Of a DNA stretch of 64,000 nucleotides, positions 24,101 through 33,622 are shown piece after piece (position 1 is the first letter of the stretch; each line of letters opens with the position of its first letter). Where the stretch lies: contig CADCUI010000064.1 of NCBI GenBank assembly GCA_902805845.1, positions 1 to 64,000 on the forward strand. The letters run 5' to 3'. The notes under the pieces are model-generated. The model searched no databases and was not told where the DNA came from. It worked only from the letters and a program-made list of their open reading frames with translations. A program made the position numbers and the translations under genes. The stretch comes from an uncultured Nocardioidaceae bacterium (GTDB taxonomy: Bacteria; Actinomycetota; Actinomycetes; Propionibacteriales; Nocardioidaceae).

Positions 24101-25855
24101 ATGGCAGGCAGCGGCGGACCGCGGACCTACGACGTCGTCATCGTCGGCGGCGGCTCCGCCGGCTGCGCCCTGGCCAACCGGCTGAGCGCCGACCCGGGCA
24201 CCTCCGTGCTCGTCCTGGAGGCGGGCCGGTCGGACCTGCGGCTGGACCCCTTCATCCACATGCCGGCCGCACTGCCGTACCCGATCGGCAACCGGCTCTA
24301 CGACTGGAAGTACGAGTCCGAGCCGGAGCCTTACATGAACGGCCGCCGGATCTACCACGCGCGCGGCAAGCTGCTCGGGGGCAGCAGCAGCATCAACGGG
24401 ATGATCTTCCAGCGCGGGAACCCGCTCGACTACGAGCGATGGGCGTCGGACCCGGGGATGAAGGAATGGGACTTCGCCCATTGCCTTCCCTACTTCAAGC
24501 GGATGGAGACCTGCGTCGCCGGCGCCGACCGGTGGCGCGGGGGCAGCGGCCCGCTCATCGTGGAGCGCGGACCCGCCACCGGCGCCCTCTTCGGGGCGTT
24601 CTTCGAGGCAGCGCAACAGGCCGGATACCCCCTCACCGACGACGTCAACGGCTACCGCCAGGAGGGTTTCGCGCCGTTTGACAAGAACGTCTACCGTGGC
24701 CGACGACTGTCCGCTGCGCGGGCGTACCTCCACCCGGTCCGCGATCGCAAGAACCTCCGCGTCGAGACGCTCGCGCAGGTGACCGGCCTGCGCACCGAGG
24801 GGACCCGCGTGACCGGGGTCGACTATCGCAAGGCGGGCCGGGGCATCCGGCAGGTGCGCGCCGGCGAGGTCATCCTGTGCGGCGGCGCCATGAACTCGCC
24901 GCACCTGCTGCTGCTCTCGGGCATCGGCCCGAAGGAGGAGCTGGAGCGGCTGGGCATCGACGTGGTCGCGGACCTCCCGGGTGTCGGCCGCAACCTGCAG
25001 GACCACCTCGAGGTCTACGTCCAGTACGCCAGCAAGCAGCCGGTGTCGATCGGCCCCTGGCTCCGGCACCGCCACAAGCCACGGATCGGCGCGGAGTGGC
25101 TCTTCCTCCGTCGCGGGGTGGGCGCCACCAACCACTTCGAGGGCGGCGGCTTCATCCGCAGCAACGACGACGTCGACTGGCCCAACCTGATGTTCCACTT
25201 CCTCCCGATCGCGATCCGGTACGACGGGTCGCGGCCGGCCGGCGACCACGGTTACCAGGTGCACATCGGGCCCATGTACTCCGACGTGCGCGGCAGCCTC
25301 ACGCTCAAGTCGCGGGACCCGTTCGAGCACCCCGCCCTCCGGTTCAACTACCTCTCGACCGAGAACGACCGGCGGGAGTGGATCGAGATGGTCCGAGCGG
25401 CGCGCAGCATCCTCAACCAGCCGGCCTTCGCCCCCTTCAACGCCGGCGAGCTGTCACCGGGACCCAGCGTCGAGACGGACCAGGAGATCCTCGACTGGGT
25501 CGCCCGGGACGCAGAGACCGCGCTGCACCCTTCCTGCACCGCCAAGCTCGGCATCGACGACCTGGCGGTGGTCGACCCGGCGTCGATGAAGGTGCACGGC
25601 GTGGAGGGGCTGCGCGTCGTGGATGCCTCGGTGTTCCCGTACGTCCCCAACGGGAACCTCTACGCCCCCGTGATGATGGTGGCCGAGAAGGCCGCCGACC
25701 TGATCGCCGGCAACACCCCCCTCGCACCCGAGGTGGAGCCGTTCTACCGGCACCGCGAGGGCACACCGCTCTACCCGCCCGGCGACCCGCGCAACCAGCA
25801 GGTCAGCCCGCCGATGCCCGCGGCGGAGGGGCTCCCGGAAGGGGCGACCGCATGA
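24101..25855 (+). CDS. betA: Choline dehydrogenase-like GMC flavoprotein
   Basis: 584 residues from ATG 24101 with GGGGGAG upstream. FAD site [20 protein letters not shown] at 10-29, GMC signature 1 ([20 protein letters not shown]), signature 2 ([16 protein letters not shown]), catalytic His476 in [11 protein letters not shown] and the C-terminal Asn in [22 protein letters not shown]. Length and spacing match BetA, which oxidises choline to betaine aldehyde. Thirteen bases after betB, overlapping the ATPase gene at ATGA. Other alcohol substrates are possible but context is strong. Confidence 0.88.
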   Translation: MAGSGGPRTYDVVIVGGGSAGCALANRLSADPGTSVLVLEAGRSDLRLDPFIHMPAALPYPIGNRLYDWKYESEPEPYMNGRRIYHARGKLLGGSSSINGMIFQRGNPLDYERWASDPGMKEWDFAHCLPYFKRMETCVAGADRWRGGSGPLIVERGPATGALFGAFFEAAQQAGYPLTDDVNGYRQEGFAPFDKNVYRGRRLSAARAYLHPVRDRKNLRVETLAQVTGLRTEGTRVTGVDYRKAGRGIRQVRAGEVILCGGAMNSPHLLLLSGIGPKEELERLGIDVVADLPGVGRNLQDHLEVYVQYASKQPVSIGPWLRHRHKPRIGAEWLFLRRGVGATNHFEGGGFIRSNDDVDWPNLMFHFLPIAIRYDGSRPAGDHGYQVHIGPMYSDVRGSLTLKSRDPFEHPALRFNYLSTENDRREWIEMVRAARSILNQPAFAPFNAGELSPGPSVETDQEILDWVARDAETALHPSCTAKLGIDDLAVVDPASMKVHGVEGLRVVDASVFPYVPNGNLYAPVMMVAEKAADLIAGNTPLAPEVEPFYRHREGTPLYPPGDPRNQQVSPPMPAAEGLPEGATA

Positions 25856-26976
25856 CGACGATTCCGAGGACTGGCCGGTCGACGGCGCCCCAGGGAGCCA
25901 CCGCCGGCGCGGAGCAACCACCAGCGCCGGGGTCCGGGGACGCTGCACTGTCGGTGCGCAACCTGTGGAAGGTCTTCGGCCCCAAGGCCGACAAGGTGGT
26001 CGGCACGCCGGACGCCGACCTGTCGCGCCAGGAGCTCAAGTCCAAGACCGGATGTGTCATCGGCGTGCGGGACGTCTCCTTCGACGTCGCGCCCGGCGAG
26101 GTCTTCGTGGTCATGGGCCTCTCGGGTTCCGGGAAGTCGACGCTGGTCCGGTGCCTCACCCGGCTGATCGAGCCGACGGCGGGCACCGTCGTCCTCGACG
26201 GCGAGGACGTCACCGCGGCGTCGGAGGCCAAGCTCCGGGAGCTCCGTCGTACTCACGTGTCCATGGTCTTCCAGCACTTCGGTCTGCTGCCGCACCGTCA
26301 GGTCCTCGACAACGTCGCCTACGGGCTCGAGGTGCGTGGCATGAGCAAGAAGGAGCGGCGTGCCAAGGCCACCGAGATCCTCGACCTCGTGGGTCTCGAC
26401 GGCTACGAGACCTCCTACCCCGACCAGCTCTCCGGCGGCATGCAGCAGCGCGTCGGACTGGCCCGCGCGCTCGCCAGCGACCCGACGATGCTCCTCTTCG
26501 ACGAGCCGTTCTCCGCGCTGGACCCGCTCATCAGGCGGGACATGCAGAACGAGGTGATCCGGCTCCACCACGAGCTGGGCAAGACCATGGTCTTCATCAC
26601 CCACGACCTGCAGGAGGCGCTCAAGCTCGGCGACCGCATCCTCATCATGCGCGACGGCGAGATCGTGCAGGTCGGTACGCCGGACCAGGTGGTCGGCGCG
26701 CCGGCCGACGACTATGTGCGTGACTTCACCTCCGACGTGCCTCGATCGCATGTGCTGACCCTCAAGTGGGTGATGCGCGACCCGCGCCCCGGCGACTCCA
26801 GCGAGGGCCCGGTGATGTCCTCGGACACCGTGGTTTTCAAGGCGGCCCGCGCCGCGCTTGCCTCGGCGCACCCCGTGCGCGTCGTCGACGGCGGCGAGCT
26901 CGTCGGCATCGTCGATGACGAGGCGATCCTCCGGGTCGTGGTCGCCGAGGAGACCACGGAGGGCTCCAAGCCGTGA
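25852..26976 (+). CDS. proV: ProV/OpuAA-type ATPase of a quaternary-amine ABC importer
   Basis: 374 residues. The N-terminus has the family block [16 protein letters not shown]; Walker [12 protein letters not shown]-loop [13 protein letters not shown], signature [15 protein letters not shown], Walker [23 protein letters not shown]-loop [13 protein letters not shown]. The C-terminal 90 residues retain roughly one CBS-like unit ([26 protein letters not shown]) rather than the tandem CBS of osmotic OpuA, suggesting substrate uptake for catabolism rather than ionic-strength sensing (inference). Coupled by overlap to betA and the permease. Confidence 0.9.
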   Translation: MTTIPRTGRSTAPQGATAGAEQPPAPGSGDAALSVRNLWKVFGPKADKVVGTPDADLSRQELKSKTGCVIGVRDVSFDVAPGEVFVVMGLSGSGKSTLVRCLTRLIEPTAGTVVLDGEDVTAASEAKLRELRRTHVSMVFQHFGLLPHRQVLDNVAYGLEVRGMSKKERRAKATEILDLVGLDGYETSYPDQLSGGMQQRVGLARALASDPTMLLFDEPFSALDPLIRRDMQNEVIRLHHELGKTMVFITHDLQEALKLGDRILIMRDGEIVQVGTPDQVVGAPADDYVRDFTSDVPRSHVLTLKWVMRDPRPGDSSEGPVMSSDTVVFKAARAALASAHPVRVVDGGELVGIVDDEAILRVVVAEETTEGSKP

Positions 26977-29039
26977 CGGCCACCGCCCTCCGGCCGCCGG
27001 GCGCCGGCGCCCGGCCGGAGGATGACGTCGCTCCGGTGCAGCGCATGCGCCGCATCCCTCGCTGGGCGCTGGCGGTGGCGGTCGTCGTCGGCTGGGTGGT
27101 GGTCTGGTACTTCACCAAGGGCACGGACACCCTCACCCTCGGCGGACGCGAGAACACCGACACCCACGACACCCTCACGAGCTTCCGCGACTGGGTGCTC
27201 GCCAGCCGCGACACCAACCCGATCGTGCAGCTCACCACGAGCATCGCCGAGGTGTTCCGCAGCTCCGTGGACTGGCTGCAGCGGATGCTCTCCACGGCCA
27301 ACTTGCCACGTCCCGTGCCGGAGGTCGGGTGGCTCGGGGTCACGGCCGTCGCGGCCTGGGTCGGCCTGGCGATCGCCGGCTGGCGGATCGCCCTGCTGGT
27401 GACGGCCTCCTTCCTGTCCTTCGGCATCCTCGGCTTCTGGCAGGACTCCATCGACCTGCTCATCGTGACGTTCCTCGCCGTGCTCGCCGCGGTCGTCATC
27501 GGGATGCCGCTGGCCATCTGGATCGCGACCAGCGCCCGCGCCAACTCCGTGGTGTCGGTGGTCCTGGACCTGATGCAGACCATGCCGACGTTCGTCTACC
27601 TCATCCCGGTCGTGCTGTTCTTCGGCATCGGCGCCTCCGGTGCGGTGGTCGCCACGCTCATCTACGCCCTTCCGCCGCTCGTCAGGATCGCTGGCCACGG
27701 CATCCGGTCGGTGTCGCCGACCACGATCGAGGCCACCGACTCGGCCGGGCAGTCCCGCATGCAGCGGCTGCGCAAGGTGCAGCTGCCGATGGCGCGAGCC
27801 ACGATCATCGTCGGGCTCAACCAGACGATCATGGCGGCGCTGTCGATGGCCACGATCGCCTCGTTCGTCGACGGCCCGGGGCTGGGCCAGCCGGTGCTCG
27901 ACGGGCTGAAGATCAACGACGTCGGCCGCGCCTTCGTGCCAGGCCTCCTCATCGTCGTCATCGCCGTGATGCTGGACCGCACCACGACGGCAGCCAGCGA
28001 GCGGGCCGAGAACGTCGCCAGGCGAGGCGGCCACCAGCACGAGCGCCGGCGCAAGCTCCTGCTGGCCGGGACAGGCCTGCTCGCCCTGGTGCTGGTCTAC
28101 GTCTCCCGGGTCTCGCTCTGGGCTGCGGAATTCCCCGAGAGCGAGCTGGGCACCTCGTTGGCGTCGGTCGCGGACAGCGCCTCGACCTGGGTGACCGACA
28201 ACCTGAGCAGCTACACCAACCCCTTCCGCAACGAGTTCACCGTCCTGGTGCTGAACGGATCGGATGACCGCCCGGGCCTGCAGTCGCTGCTGGCCGAGTC
28301 GCCCTGGTACGTCACCGGCGCTGCGATCGCCGTGCTCGCGCTGGTCGTCGGCGGGCTCCGGGCACTGCTGCCGACCCTGGTGTGCCTGGCCGGGATCTAC
28401 TTCCTCGACCTGTGGCACGACGCGATGATCACCCTCACCATGACGCTGGTCGGCACCGTGCTGGTCATGCTGCTCGCCCTGGTCTTCGGGGTCTGGATGG
28501 CCAGGAGCCGACGTACCGACCTCGTCGTCCGGCCGCTCCTCGACGCGGGCCAGACGATCCCGCCGTTCGTCTACCTCATCCCGGTGCTGGCGCTCTTCGG
28601 GCCCTCCCGCTTCACCGCGATCGTCGCCGGGATCGTCTACGCCGCACCTGCGGCCATCAAGCTGGTCGCCGACGGCGTCAAGGGCGTGCCGGCCACCACG
28701 ATCGAGGCCTCCCGCTCCACCGGTGCAACCCGGTGGCAGGAGATCACGAAGGTGCAGCTGCCGATGGCGCGGTCCTCGCTGGTGCTGGCCACCAACCAGG
28801 GGCTGCTGTACGTGCTGGCCATGGCCGTCATCGGGGGGCTGGTCGGTGCCGGCGCCCTGGGCTACGACGTCGTCCTGGGGTTCTCGCGCAGCGAGGAGTG
28901 GGGCAAGGGCATGGCAGCGGGAGCCTCGATCGTCCTGCTGGGCGTCATGCTCGACCGGATCACCCGTGCAGCGGCGGCGGACCGGTCCGCGCCACGCGAG
29001 CCCTCGAGGACCAGCAGGATGCGCTGGGGTGGGATCTGA
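26973..29039 (+). CDS. proW: Fused double ProW-type permease of the quaternary-amine importer
   Basis: 688 residues from GTG 26973. Two complete BPD_transp_1 units occur in one chain: unit 1 about 165-340 with [44 protein letters not shown] and [19 protein letters not shown]; unit 2 about 465-665 with [43 protein letters not shown] and [17 protein letters not shown]. Each has the EAA loop that docks on the ATPase, so one polypeptide supplies both halves of the membrane channel. A hydrophilic linker and extra TM segments join them. Length is about twice that of usual ProW. Confidence 0.88.
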   Translation: MTATALRPPGAGARPEDDVAPVQRMRRIPRWALAVAVVVGWVVVWYFTKGTDTLTLGGRENTDTHDTLTSFRDWVLASRDTNPIVQLTTSIAEVFRSSVDWLQRMLSTANLPRPVPEVGWLGVTAVAAWVGLAIAGWRIALLVTASFLSFGILGFWQDSIDLLIVTFLAVLAAVVIGMPLAIWIATSARANSVVSVVLDLMQTMPTFVYLIPVVLFFGIGASGAVVATLIYALPPLVRIAGHGIRSVSPTTIEATDSAGQSRMQRLRKVQLPMARATIIVGLNQTIMAALSMATIASFVDGPGLGQPVLDGLKINDVGRAFVPGLLIVVIAVMLDRTTTAASERAENVARRGGHQHERRRKLLLAGTGLLALVLVYVSRVSLWAAEFPESELGTSLASVADSASTWVTDNLSSYTNPFRNEFTVLVLNGSDDRPGLQSLLAESPWYVTGAAIAVLALVVGGLRALLPTLVCLAGIYFLDLWHDAMITLTMTLVGTVLVMLLALVFGVWMARSRRTDLVVRPLLDAGQTIPPFVYLIPVLALFGPSRFTAIVAGIVYAAPAAIKLVADGVKGVPATTIEASRSTGATRWQEITKVQLPMARSSLVLATNQGLLYVLAMAVIGGLVGAGALGYDVVLGFSRSEEWGKGMAAGASIVLLGVMLDRITRAAAADRSAPREPSRTSRMRWGGI

Positions 29040-29096
29040 CGGCACGACAAGGGTGGGGACATGGGAAGCAGCACGCAAACCAACTGGAGGAGAAGC

Positions 29097-30083
29097 ATGA
29101 CTAGGGGATGGAAGGGCGGACGACTGGCCGCGCTGGCGGTCGGAGCGACGCTCGCCCTTGCCGCGTGCGGCAGCAACTCGATCGACGCCGAGACGCAGGA
29201 GAACGAGAAGAAGGCGCAGGCCGCGGGGGGTGCTTGCGAGGAGCTGAACATGGCCGTGAACCCGTGGGTGGGCTACGAGGCCAGTGCCTACGTGGTCGGC
29301 ACGGTCGCGGAGCAGGAGCTCGGCTGCACGGTCAACTACAAGAACCTCAAGGAGGACGTCTCCTGGCAGGGGTTCGCCACCGGGGAGGTGGACGTCGTCA
29401 TCGAGGACTGGGGGCACCCCGACCTCGAGAAGAAGTTCTTCGAGGGGTCCGGCGACGGATCAGCCATGGACTTCGGTCCCAACGGAAACGTCGGCATCAT
29501 CGGCTGGTACGTCCCGCCGTGGCTGGCCGAGGAGCACCCGGACATCCTCGAGTGGGAGAACCTCAACAAGTACGCGCAGGACTTCGCCACCTCGGAGTCC
29601 GGCGGCCAGGGCCAGTTCCTCGGGGCGGACCCGTCGTACGTGCAGTTCGACGAGGCGATCGTGGAGAACCTCGACCTGGACTTCAAGGTGGTCTTCTCCG
29701 GCAGCGAGGCGGCCTCGATCGAGGCCTTCGAGCAGGCGGAGAAGAACAAGGAGTTCCTCATCGGGTACTTCTACGAGCCGCAGTGGTTCATGTCCGTGGT
29801 GCCGCTGGAGAAGGTCGCGCTGCCGCCGTACAAGGAGGGCTGCCAGGAGCCGCCGGAGGACGTCGACTGCGACTACCCCGAGACGGTGCTGAAGAAGATC
29901 GTCTCCACGGAGTGGGCGGAGTCCGGTGACCCGTCGGTCGACCTCGTGAAGAACTTCGAGTGGACCAACGAGGACCAGAACACCGTGGCGAAGTACATCT
30001 CCCAGGACAAGATGTCCCAGGAGGACGCCGCGGCGAAGTGGGTCGAGGAGAACCCCGACAAGGTCAAGGCCTGGCTCCCCTGA
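29097..30083 (+). CDS. proX: Glycine betaine/choline-binding lipoprotein (OpuAC/ProX family)
   Basis: 328 residues; ATG 29097 chosen for GGAGG at 29086-29090 and the resulting lipoprotein signal (RLAALAVGATLALAACGS, lipobox LAAC). The mature protein has MAVNPWVGYEASAYVVGTVAEQELGCTVNYKNL, VSWQGFATGEVDVVIEDWG, GIIGWYVPPWLAEEHP and FLIGYFYEPQWFMS, with the aromatic residues that cage quaternary ammonium groups in this family. Last gene of the importer operon, followed by a repeat-built hairpin. Confidence 0.9.
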   Translation: MTRGWKGGRLAALAVGATLALAACGSNSIDAETQENEKKAQAAGGACEELNMAVNPWVGYEASAYVVGTVAEQELGCTVNYKNLKEDVSWQGFATGEVDVVIEDWGHPDLEKKFFEGSGDGSAMDFGPNGNVGIIGWYVPPWLAEEHPDILEWENLNKYAQDFATSESGGQGQFLGADPSYVQFDEAIVENLDLDFKVVFSGSEAASIEAFEQAEKNKEFLIGYFYEPQWFMSVVPLEKVALPPYKEGCQEPPEDVDCDYPETVLKKIVSTEWAESGDPSVDLVKNFEWTNEDQNTVAKYISQDKMSQEDAAAKWVEENPDKVKAWLP

Positions 30084-30086
30084 CCG

Positions 30087-30197
30087 CGAGTCGGCGCCAA
30101 TGCACGCCCAGATCAGGTCGAGTCGGCGCTTGTGCACGGCAGAGCCGTGCACAAGCGCCGACTCGGCGGGTTTTCGGCGTGCACAAGCGCCGACTCG
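30087..30197. repeat. Four copies of the mttB-3' repeat family, direct and inverted
   Basis: Copies of the GAGTCGGCGCTTGTGCAC core lie at 30087-30107 (direct, degenerate), 30119-30140 (direct), 30144-30165 (inverted) and 30177-30197 (inverted). As after mttB, the first copy directly follows the stop codon of the preceding gene in a TGACCGC context. The mixture of orientations makes hairpins possible. Confidence 0.8.
30119..30174 (+). terminator. Strong hairpin terminator of the betaine importer operon
   Basis: Bases 30119-30140 and 30144-30165 are perfect reverse complements: a 22-bp stem closed by the 3-base loop AGA, followed by GCGGG and TTTT (30171-30174). It is made of two head-to-head copies of the dispersed repeat. 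It separates proX from the DMGDH promoter. Confidence 0.7.
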
Positions 30198-30222
30198 GGA
30201 GGACGGGTCGGTCTTGACAGGC

Positions 30223-30251
30223 TTGACAGGCATCCCCGGCTGACCGAGGCT
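30223..30251 (+). promoter_or_regulatory. DMGDH-etfBA promoter candidate
   Basis: Consensus TTGACA (30223-30228), 17-base spacer, GAGGCT (30246-30251). A second TTGACA lies 9 bases upstream (30214-30219) as part of a short direct repeat. Transcription would start near 30258, just ahead of the operator pair. Confidence 0.55.
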
Positions 30252-30263
30252 GGAGGGACGTTC

Positions 30264-30299
30264 GTTCCCTATGACGCATCGGGTTGCGTGATACGCAAC
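30264..30299 (+). promoter_or_regulatory. Tandem operator pair at the DMGDH gene
   Basis: Site 2 (30283-30299) is GTTGCGTGATACGCAAC, the best copy, with perfect 7-bp arms around GAT. Site 1 (30264-30280, GTTCCCTATGACGCATC) is degenerate (11 of 17) and begins exactly 19 bp earlier, as at metF and betB. Confidence 0.65.
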
Positions 30300-30325
30300 T
30301 CAGTGCCCGAGTGAAGGGCTGCTCC

Positions 30326-32842
30326 ATGGCCTCGGTCCCCACCTCCGCCCGCGTCGTCGTCATCGGTGCCGGCATCGTCGGCAACAGCCTCGTCTACCAC
30401 CTGGCGAGGCTCGGCTGGCGCGACATCGTCCAGCTCGACAAGGGGGCGCTGCCCAACCCCGGCGGGTCGACCGGTCACGCGTCGAACTTCATCTTCCCGG
30501 TCGACCACTCGCGCGAGATGGCCGACCTGACGCTCGACAGCGTCCAGCAGTACCAGGAGATGGGCGTCTTCACCGAGTCCGGCGGCATCGAGGTGGCGCG
30601 CACCGAGGAGCGCATGGAGGAGCTGCGGCGGCGGATGTCCTCGGCCAAGGCCTGGGCCATCGACTCCGAGCTGCTCACGCCCGAGCAGGTGCAGGAGAAG
30701 GTGCCCTTCCTCGACCCCAGCGTCATCGTCGGCGGCTTCTACACGTCCTCGGTCGGCGTCGTCGACTCGCTGCGCGCAGGCACGATCATGCGCGAGCGGG
30801 CGATGGAGCTCGGTGCCCTCACCGTCGTCCCGACCGTCGAGGTGGTGGGTCTCGACGTCGAGGAGGGCCGGATCCGGCGCGTGCGCACCGACGGCGGTGA
30901 CATCGAGGCCGAGACCGTCGTGATCGCCTGTGGCGTCTGGAGCCCCCAGATCGCCCAGATGGCCGGCGCGCAGATCCCGCTGACCCCCGCCGTGCACCAG
31001 ATGATCAGCGTCGGCCCGGTCCCGGTGCTGGCCGAGCGGGAAGGGGAGATCTCCTTCCCGATCGTCCGGGACATGGACACGTTCTGCTACGAGCGCCAGC
31101 ACGGCGCCGACATGGAGGTCGGCTCCTACGCGCACCGGCCGATCCTGCACGACCCCGAGGAGATCCCCTCGATCGAGCAGGCGAAGCTCTCGCCGACCGA
31201 GATGCCCTTCACCGCCGAGGACTTCGACCAGCAGCTCGAGGAGGCCCTCGAGCTGATGCCGGAGATCCTCGGTGACGAGAAGGCCGAGATGCGCTACGCG
31301 ATCAACGGCCTCCTCTCGCTCACCCCCGACGGCGCTCCGATCCTCGGCGAGACGCCCGAGGTCAAGGGGCTCTGGTCGGCGGCCGCGGTGTGGATCAAGG
31401 AGGGACCCGGCGTCGGCCGCGCGGTCGCCGAGTGGATGACCGACGGGCTCCCGGAGATCGACCTCGGCCACTCCGACATCGCCCGGTTCTACCCCCATCA
31501 GCGCACCCGCGAGCACATCCGCGCCCGCACCAGCGAGGCCTTCAACAAGACCTACGGCATCGTGCACCCGTCCGAGCAGTGGTCCAGCGACCGCAGCAGC
31601 CGGCTCTCGCCGATGTACGCCGACGAGGTGGCTCGTGGTGCGATGTTCTTCGAGACCGCCGGCTGGGAGCGTCCCCACTGGTACGAGTCGAACGCCCGGC
31701 TCCTCGAGGAGTACGGCGACCGGGTGATGCCCCGGGAGCACGAGTGGGACTCCCGCTGGTGGTCGCCGATCATCAACGCCGAGCACCTGGCGATGCGGGA
31801 CCGTGCCGGCATCGTCGACCTGACCGCGTTCGCGATCTTCGACGTGGTCGGTCCCGGCGCCCTCGACGCCGTGCAGCGCATCGTCGTCGCGCAGGCCGAC
31901 GTGTCGCTGGGCAGGGTCATCTACACGCCGGTGCTCGACGAGCGCGGCGGCTTCCGCTCCGACCTGACGGTGATGCGCCTCGCGCACGACAGGTTCCGGG
32001 TCGTCACCGGCGGCGCGCACGGCATGGTGGACCTCAAGTGGTTCGCCGACCGGATGCCCTCCGACGGCTCGGCGCAGGTGGTCGACCGCACCTCGGCGTA
32101 CTCCACGATCGGGCTGTGGGGTCCGCGCGCCCGCGACATCCTCGGCGAGCTGACGCGTGACGACATCAGCCACACCGGCTTCGGCTTCGGCACCTGCCGT
32201 GACATCCAGGTCGGCTCCCTGCAGGTCCTCGCGTCGCGGATCTCCTACGTCGGGGAGCTCGGCTGGGAGCTCCACCTGCCGATGGAGCACGGCGCCAAGC
32301 TGTGGTCGATGCTGCACGAGGTCGGCGAGGGCCACGGCGCGGTGCCGGTGGGCATCGGTGTCTACGCCACCACCGGTCGTCTCGAGAAGGGCTACCGGGC
32401 CTACGGCTACGAGCTCGACTCCGAGCGCACCATCGTCGAGGCCGGCATGCAGCGACCCAAGGTCAAGGTCGCCGACTTCGTCGGCCGGGAGGCCTACGTC
32501 AAGCAGCGCGAGGAGGAGCCCCGGACGGTCCTGTGCACCCTGACCGTCGACGACCACACCTCGGCCTCGGGAACCAAGCGCTACATGCTCGGCGGCGAGC
32601 CGATCGTCAGTCGGGACGGCGGTCCCCTGGTGGACGGGCACGGCCACCGGCCGTACGTGACCACCGCCGGCTCCGCGCCGTCGCTGGGCAAGCACGTGCT
32701 GCTCGCCTACCTCCCGCCCTCCGAGGCCGAGGTCGGCAACCAGCTGGCGGTCAGCTACATGGAGGAGCTCTACCCCGTGACGGTCGGGTCGGCGGACAGC
32801 ACCTCGCTGTTCGACCCCGACAACGAGCGGCTCAAGGCGTGA
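30326..32842 (+). CDS. Dimethylglycine/sarcosine dehydrogenase-type flavoprotein with GcvT domains
   Basis: 838 residues from ATG 30326; an upstream TTG at 30284 would start inside the operator. The FAD-binding DAO domain (ARVVVIGAGIVGNSLVYHLARLG) contains GGSTGHASN, where His51 aligns with the histidine that binds FAD covalently in DMGDH. An FAO_M linker follows, then GcvT (VDLTAFAIFDVVGPGALDAVQRI, SYVGELGWELHLPMEHG, LEKGYRAYG) and a C-terminal barrel that binds tetrahydrofolate in relatives. It would oxidatively demethylate dimethylglycine, possibly also sarcosine, with electrons to ETF. Followed 12 bases later by etfB. Confidence 0.88.
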   Translation: MASVPTSARVVVIGAGIVGNSLVYHLARLGWRDIVQLDKGALPNPGGSTGHASNFIFPVDHSREMADLTLDSVQQYQEMGVFTESGGIEVARTEERMEELRRRMSSAKAWAIDSELLTPEQVQEKVPFLDPSVIVGGFYTSSVGVVDSLRAGTIMRERAMELGALTVVPTVEVVGLDVEEGRIRRVRTDGGDIEAETVVIACGVWSPQIAQMAGAQIPLTPAVHQMISVGPVPVLAEREGEISFPIVRDMDTFCYERQHGADMEVGSYAHRPILHDPEEIPSIEQAKLSPTEMPFTAEDFDQQLEEALELMPEILGDEKAEMRYAINGLLSLTPDGAPILGETPEVKGLWSAAAVWIKEGPGVGRAVAEWMTDGLPEIDLGHSDIARFYPHQRTREHIRARTSEAFNKTYGIVHPSEQWSSDRSSRLSPMYADEVARGAMFFETAGWERPHWYESNARLLEEYGDRVMPREHEWDSRWWSPIINAEHLAMRDRAGIVDLTAFAIFDVVGPGALDAVQRIVVAQADVSLGRVIYTPVLDERGGFRSDLTVMRLAHDRFRVVTGGAHGMVDLKWFADRMPSDGSAQVVDRTSAYSTIGLWGPRARDILGELTRDDISHTGFGFGTCRDIQVGSLQVLASRISYVGELGWELHLPMEHGAKLWSMLHEVGEGHGAVPVGIGVYATTGRLEKGYRAYGYELDSERTIVEAGMQRPKVKVADFVGREAYVKQREEEPRTVLCTLTVDDHTSASGTKRYMLGGEPIVSRDGGPLVDGHGHRPYVTTAGSAPSLGKHVLLAYLPPSEAEVGNQLAVSYMEELYPVTVGSADSTSLFDPDNERLKA

Positions 32843-32854
32843 AGGAGAGCTGAC

Positions 32855-33622
32855 ATGGATGTTCTGGTCTGCATCAAGCGCGTTCCGGACGTGGCGGGGT
32901 CGGTGGCCCTGACCGAGGACTCGATGGACGTGGACGCCCGCCACGTGGGCTACGCGGTCAGCCCGCACGAGGAGTGCGCGATCGAGCTCGCGGTCCAGGT
33001 CGCCAAGGCGACCGACGGCGCTGCGACGGTGCTGACGGTCGGTGACGAGGACGCCGTCGAGCAGCTGCGCGACGCCCTCGCGGTCGGCTGCGGGGCGGCG
33101 GTGCTGATCGAGGTCGAGCCCCGGCGCTACGGTCCGACCGACGTCGCGGCGGCCATCGCCGACGTCGTCCGCGACCACGAGGCCCAGGGCCGGTCCTACG
33201 GGCTCGTCCTGCTCGGCAACGACGCCGCCGACACCGGCGACTTCCAGGTCGGGGTCCGGCTCGCCTACGAGCTCGGCCGCCCGGTCGTCACCGGCGCCGC
33301 CACCGTGGAGGCGGCCGGAGAGTCCCTGGTCGCCCGCGTCGAGGCCCCCGAGGGCGCGGCCGTCTTCGAGGCGCCGGTGCCGGCGGTCGTCACGGTGATG
33401 GAGGGCGGCGTCGAGCCGCGCTATCCCTCGATCCCGGGCCGGATGAAGGCCAAGCGCGTGCAGATCGAGACCGTCACTCCCGCCCGGGAGCCGGTCGGCT
33501 CAGGACGGGTGCGGCTCCACCTGCCGCCCGTGCCGCCGAGCCAGGTGGAGGTGCTCGGCAAGGGAGCCGAGGCGGCTCCCGCGATGGTGGACCTGTTGGA
33601 GCGACTGGGAGTGGTCCGATGA
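32855..33622 (+). CDS. etfB: Electron transfer flavoprotein beta subunit
   Basis: 255 residues: MDVLVCIKRVPDVAGSVAL, ISPHEECAIELAVQVAK-type AMP-site block, GLVLLGNDAADTGDFQVGVRLAYELGRPVVTGA and SIPGRMKAKRVQIET. These match EtfB, which binds AMP and pairs with EtfA. It directly follows the DMGDH gene with AAGGAGA as ribosome-binding site, so it is probably a dedicated acceptor for that dehydrogenase. The onward ETF:quinone oxidoreductase is not in the window. Confidence 0.9.
   Translation: MDVLVCIKRVPDVAGSVALTEDSMDVDARHVGYAVSPHEECAIELAVQVAKATDGAATVLTVGDEDAVEQLRDALAVGCGAAVLIEVEPRRYGPTDVAAAIADVVRDHEAQGRSYGLVLLGNDAADTGDFQVGVRLAYELGRPVVTGAATVEAAGESLVARVEAPEGAAVFEAPVPAVVTVMEGGVEPRYPSIPGRMKAKRVQIETVTPAREPVGSGRVRLHLPPVPPSQVEVLGKGAEAAPAMVDLLERLGVVR

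Noticed and set aside
26712..33178. Very long reverse-strand open frames (901 and 969 codons) opposite the proW and DMGDH genes
   Set aside because: They are antisense shadows of clearly homologous forward genes; the translations are Arg/Gly/Val-rich with no domain, as expected in high-GC DNA.
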